From NCBI GenBank assembly GCA_043745195.1, contig JAYTTF010000247.1, positions 1-64,000 on the forward strand: a stretch of DNA of 64,000 nucleotides. The letters are read 5' to 3'. The notes beneath the pieces are model-generated. The model was not told the DNA's origin. It was given only the letters and a program-made list of their open reading frames with translations, and did not search any database. The position numbers and the translations under genes are program-made. Below are positions 51,875 through 61,094 of the stretch, in pieces. Position 1 is the first letter of the stretch. The number at the start of each line of letters is the position of its first letter. The DNA is from JANXSF01 sp043745195. GTDB taxonomy: Bacteria > Acidobacteriota > Terriglobia > Bryobacterales > Bryobacteraceae.

Positions 51875-52851
51875 CGGGGGACCTCCATATACAAGTCCTT
51901 GGCTTTGTCGTATAGTCGCAGCCGGACGGTTCGCAGATAGGCCTCCAATACTTCAGGCCCAGTGGCGTAAAGAGTGGTTAACTCTGCGGCTAAAAGCTTC
52001 ACCGGCTCCACTTCAGCTTGAGCTTTCAACATTGCGATTTCTACAGCTCTTTTCGATTGAACAATTTTCTGATCTGCCCCGGCTTGGGCTAAGCTAATAT
52101 CGCTGGAAACGTGATTATGTGCCGTGTTGATGGCTGCTAATGCGGAATCCACTTCGGGAGGCGGGTCAATGCCGGTAATTAGAGATGCATCCAAAACCAC
52201 TCCGTAACGGGCTGCTGTGGACCGGCATTCCAAATCCATATACTCATTTAGGTCTCGTAAGTTTTTGCGAAGATCGTTGATAGAAACTCCGGTGACTTCG
52301 CTGCCTGGAAGGTCGCCTGGATCGTCCCCCTTTTTAGCTTCAAAATTGGCTATCCGTTGACGTAGCACGGAAACGAAATAACCCATTACATGAACTATGG
52401 GTCTCTTGATTCCGAATATGTAAGCGTACAGATTCGATTCGCTCACACGGAATCGAATTTGGCCAGTTAGACCGGTATTTAGCTGATCCTTGGTAACAGC
52501 ATCGAGTTTAGTGCCACCACTATTTGCCGATGGGTCTTCTGGATCAAGCGCCATGTCGACGGTCGAAGTGGCAATGGAGACTTTGTAAATTTTCTCCCAA
52601 GGCATTTTGAAATATGGGCCGCCTGGGCCAATTACGCGTACCTGCGGATAGGTGTAGCGGCTCTTTTCTTCCTCGCGTAGGAAAGCGGAAATAGGATCGT
52701 CCAGAGTGGTACGGGAATCAATCCGCTCAGCCCGCCCGAAAACGGTTTTTACAGCCCGCTCATTTTGGTCAACGGTATAGAGCCCCATTACCAAAACGCG
52801 GACCACAAACCACAAAGTGAAGCCAATGAGTATGCCAATAAAAGATTCCAT
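51871..52851 (-). CDS. SPFH/Band 7 domain protein, upstream copy (HflK-like)
   Basis: 326 residues. N-terminal membrane segment (about 4-24) then the SPFH core (YTVDQNERAVKTVFGRAERI, GGPYFKMPWEKIYKV) and a long helical region (about 215-290, Ala/Gln-rich with QKIVQSKRAVEIAMLKAQ). HflK and HflC regulate the FtsH protease, but no FtsH is encoded in the window. The pair could be a stomatin-like scaffold instead. Confidence 0.85.
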   Translation of the reverse strand: MESFIGILIGFTLWFVVRVLVMGLYTVDQNERAVKTVFGRAERIDSRTTLDDPISAFLREEEKSRYTYPQVRVIGPGGPYFKMPWEKIYKVSIATSTVDMALDPEDPSANSGGTKLDAVTKDQLNTGLTGQIRFRVSESNLYAYIFGIKRPIVHVMGYFVSVLRQRIANFEAKKGDDPGDLPGSEVTGVSINDLRKNLRDLNEYMDLECRSTAARYGVVLDASLITGIDPPPEVDSALAAINTAHNHVSSDISLAQAGADQKIVQSKRAVEIAMLKAQAEVEPVKLLAAELTTLYATGPEVLEAYLRTVRLRLYDKAKDLYMEVPR

Positions 52852-52895
52852 AGCATATGCAGTATAGCTTTTTAACCGGTTTAGGAGGAAGCTAC

Positions 52896-53732
52896 TTACT
52901 GCAGAACTTCATCAATGGACGAAACGGACAATATCCTGATTCCCCAGCGATCAAGTTCTGGCTGCGTAGCACGTTGAAGTTTTTGTTCGGTAGCAAGCGA
53001 CAGTGGGCCGAATTTTTGTTCCAATAAAAGCCTCAGAAGATGGGTTTCCCCTTCATTCCTACCTTCATTCCTACCCTTCTCTATACCTTTCTCCATGCCT
53101 TCGTTATAGAGCCGCCTCAGTAATTTGTCATCATCAATGCTTAGTGTAAATGCCATGGTCTTCACCCCTTCGATCACTATTTCCGACAAGTCTCGCTTAT
53201 ATGAGAGTATCAAAAGCAGTCGTACAGCGCGCTCGCGAAGCTCCGGTTCCAACCTACGAAGCCTTTCCAGAATTTGGTCGATTCGAACCCTGGGATCAGG
53301 TTGTCGGCAAAGGATGGATAGAATCACATCGCCTATGCTTGGGCTGTTCCATAAATCCTCGGCGTTAAGGCTCCCAATATCCACAATTGAATACTGAAAC
53401 TGCAACCATTCCAAGTCCAAGCGATCCGGCATTTTCAGAGGTTCGTTACCCACATACAGTACAAATTGGCGGGGAGCCAATCCATATTTCCTGTAGAGTG
53501 CCACAAAGTAATCCAGCATCCGTTCTGCCATTCCAATGTCGTTTGAACTCTGAAATTCCATGTGGAATATTCCACCATCTGCAAGACGGCAGACAAAATC
53601 GACACGCTGGGCGCGGGTCTCGGTTAATTCAACATTGAGCCACTCGACAGGAGCAACACCCGCCAACCGTTCCGTCAAACCAATTTCGAATGACTGAAAG
53701 AGCTCCTTCAAGGCAATGTCGTATTGATACAT
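52896..53732 (-). CDS. Rpn/PD-(D/E)XK nuclease family protein (DUF4351)
   Basis: 278 residues from the ATG at 53732 (MYQYDIALKELFQSF). The N-terminal half is a PD-(D/E)XK-type nuclease: RVDFVCRLADGGIFHMEFQSS carries the Asp and the ExQ. The C-terminal part has a charged repeat (EKGIEKGRNEGRNEGE) and a DUF4351-like tail. Rpn proteins promote recombination or act as DNases, and they are often mobile and variable. A 44-base gap separates it from the SPFH gene it precedes. Confidence 0.8.
   Translation of the reverse strand: MYQYDIALKELFQSFEIGLTERLAGVAPVEWLNVELTETRAQRVDFVCRLADGGIFHMEFQSSNDIGMAERMLDYFVALYRKYGLAPRQFVLYVGNEPLKMPDRLDLEWLQFQYSIVDIGSLNAEDLWNSPSIGDVILSILCRQPDPRVRIDQILERLRRLEPELRERAVRLLLILSYKRDLSEIVIEGVKTMAFTLSIDDDKLLRRLYNEGMEKGIEKGRNEGRNEGETHLLRLLLEQKFGPLSLATEQKLQRATQPELDRWGIRILSVSSIDEVLQ
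53051..53110 (-). repeat. Imperfect 12-bp tandem repeat in the Rpn gene
   Basis: Units of 12 bp starting CTTCATTCCTAC (plus-strand reading) occur five times with growing divergence from 53051; the first two are identical. They encode the GRNEGRNEG / EKGIEKG stretch. Repeats in phase with the codons permit slippage without frameshift, and such linker repeats vary widely among Rpn family members. Confidence 0.7.
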
Positions 53733-53810
53733 GCAATGGGGCTTGGCTTCAGAATAGCAGAGCACGGAATTTTCTGATCCTTTTGGATCAGCCCTAGCAT
53801 CAGTTACTTT

Positions 53811-54332
53811 ATGAGAAGATTTTCGATTCTAGGAACATTACTGATGGCCTCCATACTCCAAGCCGAAACGGTTCATGATTTCACTCTGAAAAACATTGAC
53901 GGGGCCAACATGCCTCTTTCTGCTTATAAAGGCAAAGTGCTGCTTGTGGTCAATACTGCCAGCCAATGTGGGTACACTCCCCAATATACTGGCCTTGAGG
54001 CTGTTGCCAAGAAATTCAAAGACCGTGGCCTAGTTGTTCTTGGTGTGCCTGCCAATAACTTTGGCGGCCAGGAACCTGGCACGAATGAAGAGATCAAAAC
54101 GTTTTGTACTCGCAACTACAAAGTGACGTTCCCTATGGCGGCGAAAGTCTCCGTCAAAGGTGACGATCAAGCACCGCTATTTAAGTACTTGAGCACAGTT
54201 TCTGGTGCACCTAAATGGAACTTTACGAAATATCTGGTAGATCGAAACGGCAAAGTGCTCATGCGTTTTGACTCTGGCGTGACCCCGGAATCGACTGAGT
54301 TGACTTCTGCGATTGAAGCCGCTTTGAAGTAG
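53811..54332 (+). CDS. Exported glutathione peroxidase
   Basis: 173 residues. Residues 1-18 look like a signal peptide (ILQAET), so the enzyme is probably periplasmic. The catalytic peroxidatic Cys is in NTASQCGYT (C53), with Gln in NNFGGQEPG and Trp-Asn in WNFTKYLVD. The reductant in such Cys-peroxidases is usually thioredoxin. Its last 74 bases overlap the convergent dnaE2 gene. Confidence 0.93.
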   Translation: MRRFSILGTLLMASILQAETVHDFTLKNIDGANMPLSAYKGKVLLVVNTASQCGYTPQYTGLEAVAKKFKDRGLVVLGVPANNFGGQEPGTNEEIKTFCTRNYKVTFPMAAKVSVKGDDQAPLFKYLSTVSGAPKWNFTKYLVDRNGKVLMRFDSGVTPESTELTSAIEAALK

Positions 54333-57300
54333 GGGCATAGATCCGCGAGGCATTCAACATCACCCCTTTGCGATTATCAAAAGGGTCTGCAACACAGCGG
54401 GCGGCGATAACTGGATTCGCAGTTAGGTGACCGAACTCCTGATAAACATTGGCGAACATGGTTACCTCCATGAAGCCGGTGGGATCGGCAAGCGTAACAA
54501 ATTTCATGGGCCCGGCAGTGGTTGGATGAATCCTGTCGGCCACAATCACACCTGCCACTTCAAATTCCTGATGGAAATACCGTTCCGGATGATGCAGCAA
54601 CTCGGATGCCGGCGTGTAATGCAACCAGTCCAACCCTGGTGCATAGTAATCCATCGGATGGCAGCTTACAGGAAACCCAAGCAATTCCTGCTCCCAGCGC
54701 GCCTGCAAGGTTTCCATGGCATCGGGAGCTTCATCCCCGGTGGTGGGCATGTCCGGCTCAAATAATGTGGGGGCCGCACCACGCATTGCTTCCAAACGGG
54801 ACAGCCTCCAGAACAGCCTGCCTCGTGGTTCTAGAAAACAATCAAGAGCTCCAGTTTTAAGCAACGCCACCCATTCGTCATGCTGCGGTTTTGTGCGACG
54901 GAAAAAATCGCCGGCATCACTGAAAGGCCGTCCGGCTGTAATCCGGTCCACGGTAGCCGTATTCAGACCTTTCACTTGATCCAGCGGTAACCGTACTTTT
55001 GTCCCGCGCACTTGAAAACGATGGGCGTCCGAGGTTGCCACTTCCGGAGCCAAAAACTGAGCACCTGCGCGCAAGGCTTCCAGTACATAGACAATCGGCG
55101 AATAAAATCCGCGCCTGTTGGAAAGTACTGATGCCAGGTATTCAATGGGATATCGCGCTTTGATCCAAGCACCCTGAAACGCTTCCACCGCATAAGCAGC
55201 GGAATGCGCCTTGTTGAACATATAACCGGCGAACTCGCGTAACTGCTCCCAAACCTTTTCCACTTCTTTTGCTGTATGTCCACGTGCCAGTCCGCAGCAC
55301 CGGAACTCTTCGCCCAAAGAGTTGATCTTGGCATGATCTTTGTTTTTCACAAGCGCCCGTCGCAACAGGTCCGCCTTACCCCACGGCAATCCAGCAAAAC
55401 CATTGGCTACCAGCAAAATGTGCTCTTCGTAAACAAGCAATCCAAACGTTTCGCGCAAGGCTGGTTCCAAAGACGGATGGGCATAAGTTACCGGTTCCAA
55501 TCCCTGTAACCGACGGGCGTAGGAACGCTTGCGGCCTTCGTTGGCCGCGCCGGGACGAATCACGGATTCAAGAGCCGTCAGGCAATCAATATCACGGCAC
55601 CCAGTCATCACCAGCAAGCCATGCATATTGGGTGACTCAATATGGAAAACACCGCGAGCATCACCTGTAGAAATGGAATCCCATGTGACTTGATCGGTTT
55701 CGTCAATTGCATCCAGGTGGATTGTCTCACCCCGATTGGTCTGCACATTGGCCACCGAATCACGCAGCACGCTTAAGCCCGCCTGACCCAGCAGATCCAT
55801 TTTCAATAGCCCCAGTTCTTCCACATCGTCCATTGCGAAATGAGTAGTCAGAATGCCTTTGGCACTTCGGAATAGAGGCATCATTTGAGTAATAGGACGG
55901 GCGCTGATCACCAATCCACAGGGATGCATGGTGAAGTGGCGCGGCACGCCATCAAACTGTGGGGCCATGGCCAGAATGGTGCGCCAAGGCTCCTGATCAT
56001 AAGGCAGATGCCTGCATTCTGGTGATTGGCGGATTACGTCCATCCCCCCACCTTCGCCGGTGAATCGAGACCAGGGCAGATGCTCGGTAAACCGCCGCAC
56101 TTCGCGTTCAGGAATACCATACACTTTGGCAATATCTGCTACTGCGGCGCGGCCTTGGAAAGTGTTGAAGGCCCCAATCATGGCCGCTTTGTCACGCCCA
56201 TAGTGGTTGAAAACATATTCCATAACATCGTCGCGACGGTCCCATGGCAGATCCAAATCAATGTCTGCCAATTTTTGGAATGACATTCGCTCCCGATTTA
56301 GAAAGCGTTCAAAGAGAAGATTAAACCGGATAGGGCAAACGTTTCCAATACCCAGTGCGTAGCAAACCAAGCTTCCTGCAGCGCTGCCACGGGCCAATGT
56401 GGCAATCCCTTGCGTACCGCACCAACGTACAATGTCGGCGAAGATTAGAAAATATTCGGCATAGCCAACATCTTCGATAATGGCTAATTCACGATCCAAA
56501 CGCTCCCAAGGTGGATCATTTTTGTATCGGCGCGCCATGCCTTCACGACTCATGCGGCGTAGCATCGCGATTGGAGATTCTCCGCCCCCGCTATCAAATG
56601 GCGGAAAGATTACATCGCCCAAAGGGAAATCAAACTGGCAGCGTTCGGCGATAAGGCGTGTATTGGCCAATGCCTGCGGAAGAGCACCGAACTGCGCTTC
56701 CATTTCTGCTGCGGAGTGGAAATGGTAATGCCCGGCCGGTAATTTGGCGGAATGCGGTTGTCCCAGCATTGTAAGCGTGCGCATGGCCGCCAGAATGTCG
56801 TATCTCAAACGATCGGTTTTGTAGCGGTAATGGGCATCGGCAGTAGCTACTATCGGCAACCGCATTCGTCGTGCTGCTGCCACAGCCCAGCGGGAATGCG
56901 ATAAATCCGCTTCATTGTGCGGGGAAATCTCCACAGCCAGATTGCGTCCATAAATTTCAAAAATCCTATGCAGACTCTGTTCCCCATAGCCGCTGCGGGA
57001 ACCCCAAAGGCAAATCAATCCGGAAGCATAGCGCCCCATATCTTCAGCAGTCACCCCATCCGGGTTATCGATCCGGGTTGAGAGCAACTGACATAAATTG
57101 GCATATCCGCGATCATTTTCCACCAGCAACACAACACTATGTCCGCCGGCCATGGTTACTTCGCTGCCAATGATGGGGCGAATCCCCACGGCCCGTGTTT
57201 TTTTGTAGAATTGAACGGCACCAGCCACTGTGTCGCGATCAGTAATTGCGGCAACGGGCATGCCTGTCGATTGGACGGCCGCAGTTAAATCGTCAATGGA

Positions 57301-57360
57301 CATCGTTCCGTCTAGCAGGGAGTAAATTGTGTGGTTCCGGAGGGCGATGTAATCTAACAT
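54259..57360 (-). CDS. dnaE2: Error-prone DNA polymerase DnaE2
   Basis: 1033-residue alpha subunit of the mutagenic ImuB-DnaE2 pathway. The PHP domain comes first (HTIYSLLDGTMSIDDL); the palm has TLARGSAAGSLVCYALGIG and LADIDLDLPWDRR (catalytic Asps), and the OB fold near the end has VAGVIVADRIHPTTAGPMKFVTLAD. The start at 57360 (MLDYIALRNH) is preferred to 57402 because the latter would read through the palindrome. The last ~25 residues have no match to the usual end and overlap the peroxidase gene. imuA and imuB are absent nearby. Confidence 0.93.
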   Translation of the reverse strand: MLDYIALRNHTIYSLLDGTMSIDDLTAAVQSTGMPVAAITDRDTVAGAVQFYKKTRAVGIRPIIGSEVTMAGGHSVVLLVENDRGYANLCQLLSTRIDNPDGVTAEDMGRYASGLICLWGSRSGYGEQSLHRIFEIYGRNLAVEISPHNEADLSHSRWAVAAARRMRLPIVATADAHYRYKTDRLRYDILAAMRTLTMLGQPHSAKLPAGHYHFHSAAEMEAQFGALPQALANTRLIAERCQFDFPLGDVIFPPFDSGGGESPIAMLRRMSREGMARRYKNDPPWERLDRELAIIEDVGYAEYFLIFADIVRWCGTQGIATLARGSAAGSLVCYALGIGNVCPIRFNLLFERFLNRERMSFQKLADIDLDLPWDRRDDVMEYVFNHYGRDKAAMIGAFNTFQGRAAVADIAKVYGIPEREVRRFTEHLPWSRFTGEGGGMDVIRQSPECRHLPYDQEPWRTILAMAPQFDGVPRHFTMHPCGLVISARPITQMMPLFRSAKGILTTHFAMDDVEELGLLKMDLLGQAGLSVLRDSVANVQTNRGETIHLDAIDETDQVTWDSISTGDARGVFHIESPNMHGLLVMTGCRDIDCLTALESVIRPGAANEGRKRSYARRLQGLEPVTYAHPSLEPALRETFGLLVYEEHILLVANGFAGLPWGKADLLRRALVKNKDHAKINSLGEEFRCCGLARGHTAKEVEKVWEQLREFAGYMFNKAHSAAYAVEAFQGAWIKARYPIEYLASVLSNRRGFYSPIVYVLEALRAGAQFLAPEVATSDAHRFQVRGTKVRLPLDQVKGLNTATVDRITAGRPFSDAGDFFRRTKPQHDEWVALLKTGALDCFLEPRGRLFWRLSRLEAMRGAAPTLFEPDMPTTGDEAPDAMETLQARWEQELLGFPVSCHPMDYYAPGLDWLHYTPASELLHHPERYFHQEFEVAGVIVADRIHPTTAGPMKFVTLADPTGFMEVTMFANVYQEFGHLTANPVIAARCVADPFDNRKGVMLNASRIYAPTSKRLQSQKSTQSIPGSRQSQNA

Positions 57361-57363
57361 GTG

Positions 57364-57387
57364 GATAGTGTAAAGTTTTACACTATC
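57364..57387. promoter_or_regulatory. Perfect 24-bp palindrome before dnaE2
   Basis: GATAGTGTAAA (57364-57374) and TTTACACTATC (57377-57387) are perfect inverted repeats around a 2-base spacer. It begins three bases upstream of the dnaE2 ATG, covering the ribosome binding position. It also lies 82 bases before the divergent aldose epimerase start. DnaE2 genes are commonly controlled by LexA, so a LexA-type operator is a reasonable hypothesis, although the sequence is not one of the well-known LexA motifs. Confidence 0.7.
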
Positions 57388-57468
57388 TGTTGAAAAATGC
57401 AAGTGGAAACAAGTGGACTCTATGCGTCACATGCGGAAGAATAGAAGAGCTAAAAGGAATTCAATTGA

Positions 57469-58614
57469 ATGTCACTCACACGAAGATCTGCTGTTGCCCT
57501 CACCTTGGCCTCCCTGACTGGTTGCACCAACCCAACCCCGCCGGTTGTTAAACCGAAGATTACCAAGGAATCTTTCGGTAAGCTACCCGATGGTTCAGAT
57601 GTTGAAGTTTTCACGTTGTCAAACAAGAACAACGTTGAAATGAGAGTCCTCTCTTATGGAGGTAGAATCGCTTCTTTGCGCGTACCTGATCGTAAAGGGA
57701 CGCTGGGAGACATAGTTCTTGGCTTCGAGCGGCTGGAAGACTATCTTAAGGAAAACCCGTATTTCGGTGCCTTGATCGGACGCTATGGAAATCGAATAGG
57801 CAAGGGCAAGTTCCAGTTGGGGGGTAAAGAATATAAATTGGCGATCAACAATGGAGAAAACCACCTGCATGGTGGATTGAAAGGGTTCGATAAAGTCTTG
57901 TGGAGCGCCAAACAATTGCAAACAGATGATGGTGTCGCAGTAGAATTGACCTACATCAGCATGGACGGGGAAGAGGGTTATCCGGGCAACTTGCAAATAA
58001 GGGTGACCTATACGCTAACGGATGAGAACGAAATCAAGATCGACTATTTCGCCACTAGCAGCAAAGTCACCATCGTGAACCTCACCAATCATTCCTACTT
58101 TAATTTACTTGGCGCAGGCGAAGGGGAAGTTCTATCCACAGAATTAATGATTAACGCCGACAACTTCACGCCGGTAGATAAAGGGTTAATTCCCACCGGT
58201 GAAATTCGTCCAGTGAAAGATACGCCTTTCGATTTCACCAAGCCGAAGCCGATTGGACAAAACATTTATGACGAGACCAACGAACAGATTAAGTTTGGTG
58301 GTGGGTACGATCATAATTTCGCTCTCAACAAAGGGGCGGGTGGGCTGACAAAGGCAGCGGAAGCATACGAAGCGAAAACGGGTCGTGTCCTGGAAGTATT
58401 TACTACCGAACCCGGCGTACAATTTTACACGGGAAATTTTCTGGATGGAAAGCTGACAGGAAAGAACGGCAAAATCTACAACAAACGTTATGCTTTTTGT
58501 TTGGAAACCCAACACTATCCAGATTCACCCAACAAGCCTGATTTTCCCTCCACAGTATTGCGTCCAGGGGAGCAATACAAATCACAGACGGTGTGGAAAT
58601 TTTCGGCAAGATAG
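57469..58614 (+). CDS. Aldose 1-epimerase (galactose mutarotase), lipoprotein
   Basis: 381 residues. A signal peptide ending in a lipobox (ASLTGC, Cys 19) suggests a lipid-anchored periplasmic enzyme. Catalytic residues: His in NHLHGGLKGFDK, His in LTNHSYFNLLG and Glu in CLETQHYPDSPN. It interconverts sugar anomers and is normally cytosolic in E. coli, but exported forms are common in plant-polymer degraders. It is divergent from dnaE2. Confidence 0.92.
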   Translation: MSLTRRSAVALTLASLTGCTNPTPPVVKPKITKESFGKLPDGSDVEVFTLSNKNNVEMRVLSYGGRIASLRVPDRKGTLGDIVLGFERLEDYLKENPYFGALIGRYGNRIGKGKFQLGGKEYKLAINNGENHLHGGLKGFDKVLWSAKQLQTDDGVAVELTYISMDGEEGYPGNLQIRVTYTLTDENEIKIDYFATSSKVTIVNLTNHSYFNLLGAGEGEVLSTELMINADNFTPVDKGLIPTGEIRPVKDTPFDFTKPKPIGQNIYDETNEQIKFGGGYDHNFALNKGAGGLTKAAEAYEAKTGRVLEVFTTEPGVQFYTGNFLDGKLTGKNGKIYNKRYAFCLETQHYPDSPNKPDFPSTVLRPGEQYKSQTVWKFSAR

Positions 58615-58647
58615 AGAACTTTTGTCCCCGCAACCCACTATTTCTAT

Positions 58648-59124
58648 GTGCAAAGGGCAGGACATCAACGTCAACTTTTAGAAAAGGCCAGGGAGCGAGG
58701 GTATCTCGATACAGGCCGCAGACCGTTGAATGAACTTGAACTGGAGTTTGGCCGCTGGTGCTGGAAATTACGCCAACCTTTTGTAGTAGTGACACGGCAA
58801 AGTGTTTACTCCTGCTATTCCATTTTGCGATTGGACCTGTGCGGAACGCCGAATATGCTGAACAACGCGGGACGAAAGTGTATCCAAAAGCTGATGGAAC
58901 AGTCCGGAGCTAAGCAAATAGGCGATTTCAACGAAGTGCAGGGCGTGTGGGGACATCTTGAAAAATCACTTGCCCCTACCATAGCGCGGGAAGTGTATAA
59001 AACCGCCACCACACTTGGATATTACCAACCCGATTTTGAACTGTACGAAAAAAGAGAGCAAGAATATGCCAAAAAGTTGGGGCTCCTAGCTCCCGCACGG
59101 ATGGCGAAATCAGCAAAAGTTTAG
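58648..59124 (+). CDS. Unknown protein, in frame with the epimerase
   Basis: 158 residues from a GTG at 58648, not recognised. It is Arg/Glu-rich at the start (QRQLLEKARERGYLDTGRRPL), then has RQPFVVVTRQSVYSCYSILR and a helical rest with NEVQGVWGHLEKSLAP. The frame is the same as the aldose epimerase frame and is open from the TAG at 58612-58614; no ATG precedes the GTG and no ribosome site is seen. Residues upstream of the GTG (ATHYFYV) look coding too. It may be a stop-codon readthrough product, or the start may lie differently. Confidence 0.45.
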   Translation: MQRAGHQRQLLEKARERGYLDTGRRPLNELELEFGRWCWKLRQPFVVVTRQSVYSCYSILRLDLCGTPNMLNNAGRKCIQKLMEQSGAKQIGDFNEVQGVWGHLEKSLAPTIAREVYKTATTLGYYQPDFELYEKREQEYAKKLGLLAPARMAKSAKV

Positions 59125-59152
59125 AAGCTCCCGAGTTTGTTGGGCAGTCAAG

Positions 59153-59983
59153 CTAGGCTGTTAAGCTTTTAATTAGCCGCACACCCATTGCCATGTCCAC
59201 CAACCGTTCCTGTTGGCTTTCCACTTCCCGCTCCACATTCAGCGGACCAGTAAATCCAATTTCCTTCAGCTTTGCAACAAAGCGTTGCATTCCAACTGCA
59301 CCTTGTCCCAATGGCCGTTCTGTTCCTAATGCTCCAGGTACACCCTTAGGTGGCCAATCGCCATCTTTCGCGTGAACGGACATAACATGTTTGCCAAGAA
59401 TCCCAAGCGCTTCAATTGGATCACCGCTGCCATATAGAATCATATTGGCCGGGTCGAAATTTATGCCCAGGTTCGGCCGGTTCACATCCTTGAAAAAATC
59501 AAGAAGCACTGCTGCCGGTTCCTGACCCGTCTCCAATACAAAGCTCTGACCGTTCTTTGCGCAATGGTCACAAACACGGCGCACCAATTCCAGAACCTGA
59601 ACGTAAATGGGATTCGTCTTATCTTCAGGCACGAATCCGGCATGACAGGCAACGCTTTTCACTCCGATGGCTGCCCCAAAATCGGCAACAGCAAATGTAC
59701 GCGCTTCACGCTCAGCACGAGTGGATAGAGGCACAAAGCCTACCGTTCTTTCCACAGTTGGAATATCGGCATAGTCCTCTCCATTGTAGGCGCAAAACAC
59801 CGTCACCAATGTGAACTGTTCTCGGTCCAAATCCGCTTTCCAGGAGGCTGAGGCACCATGCAAGGGATAGTCGCCGCCAACTCCAAGTTGACCACACCGG
59901 GCACCCATAGCCTTCATTTCATCTATCGAGTCGCGACCAGCCCACATCATCACGCCAGCTTCTAGTGCATTTATTGTTGTCAT
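59153..59983 (-). CDS. Sugar phosphate isomerase/epimerase (TIM barrel)
   Basis: 276 residues of the xylose isomerase-like family. Motifs: VKSVACHAGFVPED, VLETGQEPAAVLLDFF, LGINFDPANMILYG and MSVHAKDGDWP, with Glu/Asp/His metal ligands. No signal peptide. It lies eight bases from the Gfo/Idh/MocA gene on the same strand, and such pairs usually belong to inositol or sugar acid catabolism. Confidence 0.87.
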   Translation of the reverse strand: MTTINALEAGVMMWAGRDSIDEMKAMGARCGQLGVGGDYPLHGASASWKADLDREQFTLVTVFCAYNGEDYADIPTVERTVGFVPLSTRAEREARTFAVADFGAAIGVKSVACHAGFVPEDKTNPIYVQVLELVRRVCDHCAKNGQSFVLETGQEPAAVLLDFFKDVNRPNLGINFDPANMILYGSGDPIEALGILGKHVMSVHAKDGDWPPKGVPGALGTERPLGQGAVGMQRFVAKLKEIGFTGPLNVEREVESQQERLVDMAMGVRLIKSLTA

Positions 59984-59991
59984 TCGTTTCC

Positions 59992-61020
59992 TTATTTGTT
60001 CGCAAACATCAACCGCTCTCCGCCCTTGGCGCGAGATGCTTCCATCAATCTTGTTAATGAAACCGCCATCGCTGATTGTTCTGGTGCGCAGACTTCAGGC
60101 CATCTGTTGCGCTGGCAGCAATCAATGAAATACTCCAGTTCAGCCTGATATCCGTCAATCGCAGGTTCAGCTAAAACTTCAGTTTCGCCATCCGCTTTGT
60201 ACAACGTGGGCGGACGTCCCGCCGAACTATAATCCACAGTGCCGCCATCTGCTGAAACAGTATATTCCATTGAAAACGGGTACGATTTTCGATGATGCCA
60301 GCCGCCCGTGATCACCACATCGCTGATGGAATCATATTCCAGCGAGGCGGTAATTGTGTCCATGCCGCCCTCCAGGTTCACGTACCCTTGAGCTGAAACT
60401 GATTTCGGTGGACCAAATAAATGAAGGCACATATCCACATCGTGAATCAAAAGATCGAATACCCCACCACCACTTTTTGACGCATCAAACGCCCATTTCC
60501 CCCACGCCGGAGCCGCGCACCGCCGGCGAAACAAGGCTGAACGAACCTGTCCCAGTCCACCGTTTTGAAGTTGATCCCGCAGTAGTGTATAAGCGGGGAA
60601 AAAGCGAAGTACCTGTGCCACCATCAGAACTCGCTTCTGATTGCGAGCCTCATCAATCATTGCCTGGCATTGCGATGCATCCAGCGCCATCGGCTTTTCG
60701 ACGAAGACATGTTTCCCTGCGCGCAAAGCTGCAATCGCAGCAGGCGCGTGCTGGTCACTGGGCAGGCAAAGATCAAGAGCATCCAAATCTGGATCAGCAA
60801 TGGCTTCCTCGACGGATCTGTATTTGCGAACCTCAGAGAAATCGAACTTTTCTCCAGGCCCACCCAGATTCCCTTGAATGCTGCTGAGGTCCCCGGAAAG
60901 CTTTCCCTCGTCGCTGCTGACCACGGCAGCCAATTCCACTCCAGCAATATTTCGCAACGCTTTCAGATGTGTGCTGCCCATGAAACCAAGGCCCGCCACA
61001 CCTATCTTAATTTTCCGCAT
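59992..61020 (-). CDS. Gfo/Idh/MocA family oxidoreductase
   Basis: About 342 residues from the ATG at 61020. N-terminal Rossmann fold GVAGLGFMGSTH, then the EKP motif (VFVEKPMALDA), and the C-terminal alpha/beta domain with FDLLIHDVDMCLHLFG. The frame is open to 61110, but the start at 61020 fits the family and avoids overlap with the divergent gene. The substrate is a sugar or cyclitol; NAD(P) dependence is expected. It precedes the isomerase-like gene in the same operon. Confidence 0.9.
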   Translation of the reverse strand: MRKIKIGVAGLGFMGSTHLKALRNIAGVELAAVVSSDEGKLSGDLSSIQGNLGGPGEKFDFSEVRKYRSVEEAIADPDLDALDLCLPSDQHAPAAIAALRAGKHVFVEKPMALDASQCQAMIDEARNQKRVLMVAQVLRFFPAYTLLRDQLQNGGLGQVRSALFRRRCAAPAWGKWAFDASKSGGGVFDLLIHDVDMCLHLFGPPKSVSAQGYVNLEGGMDTITASLEYDSISDVVITGGWHHRKSYPFSMEYTVSADGGTVDYSSAGRPPTLYKADGETEVLAEPAIDGYQAELEYFIDCCQRNRWPEVCAPEQSAMAVSLTRLMEASRAKGGERLMFANK

Positions 61021-61094
61021 CTTTAAAAGAATACGCTTCCTTTGACTCAGATGCCAGTTTTCCCGGCCCAACAAGTGATATAAAGGACAAACAA

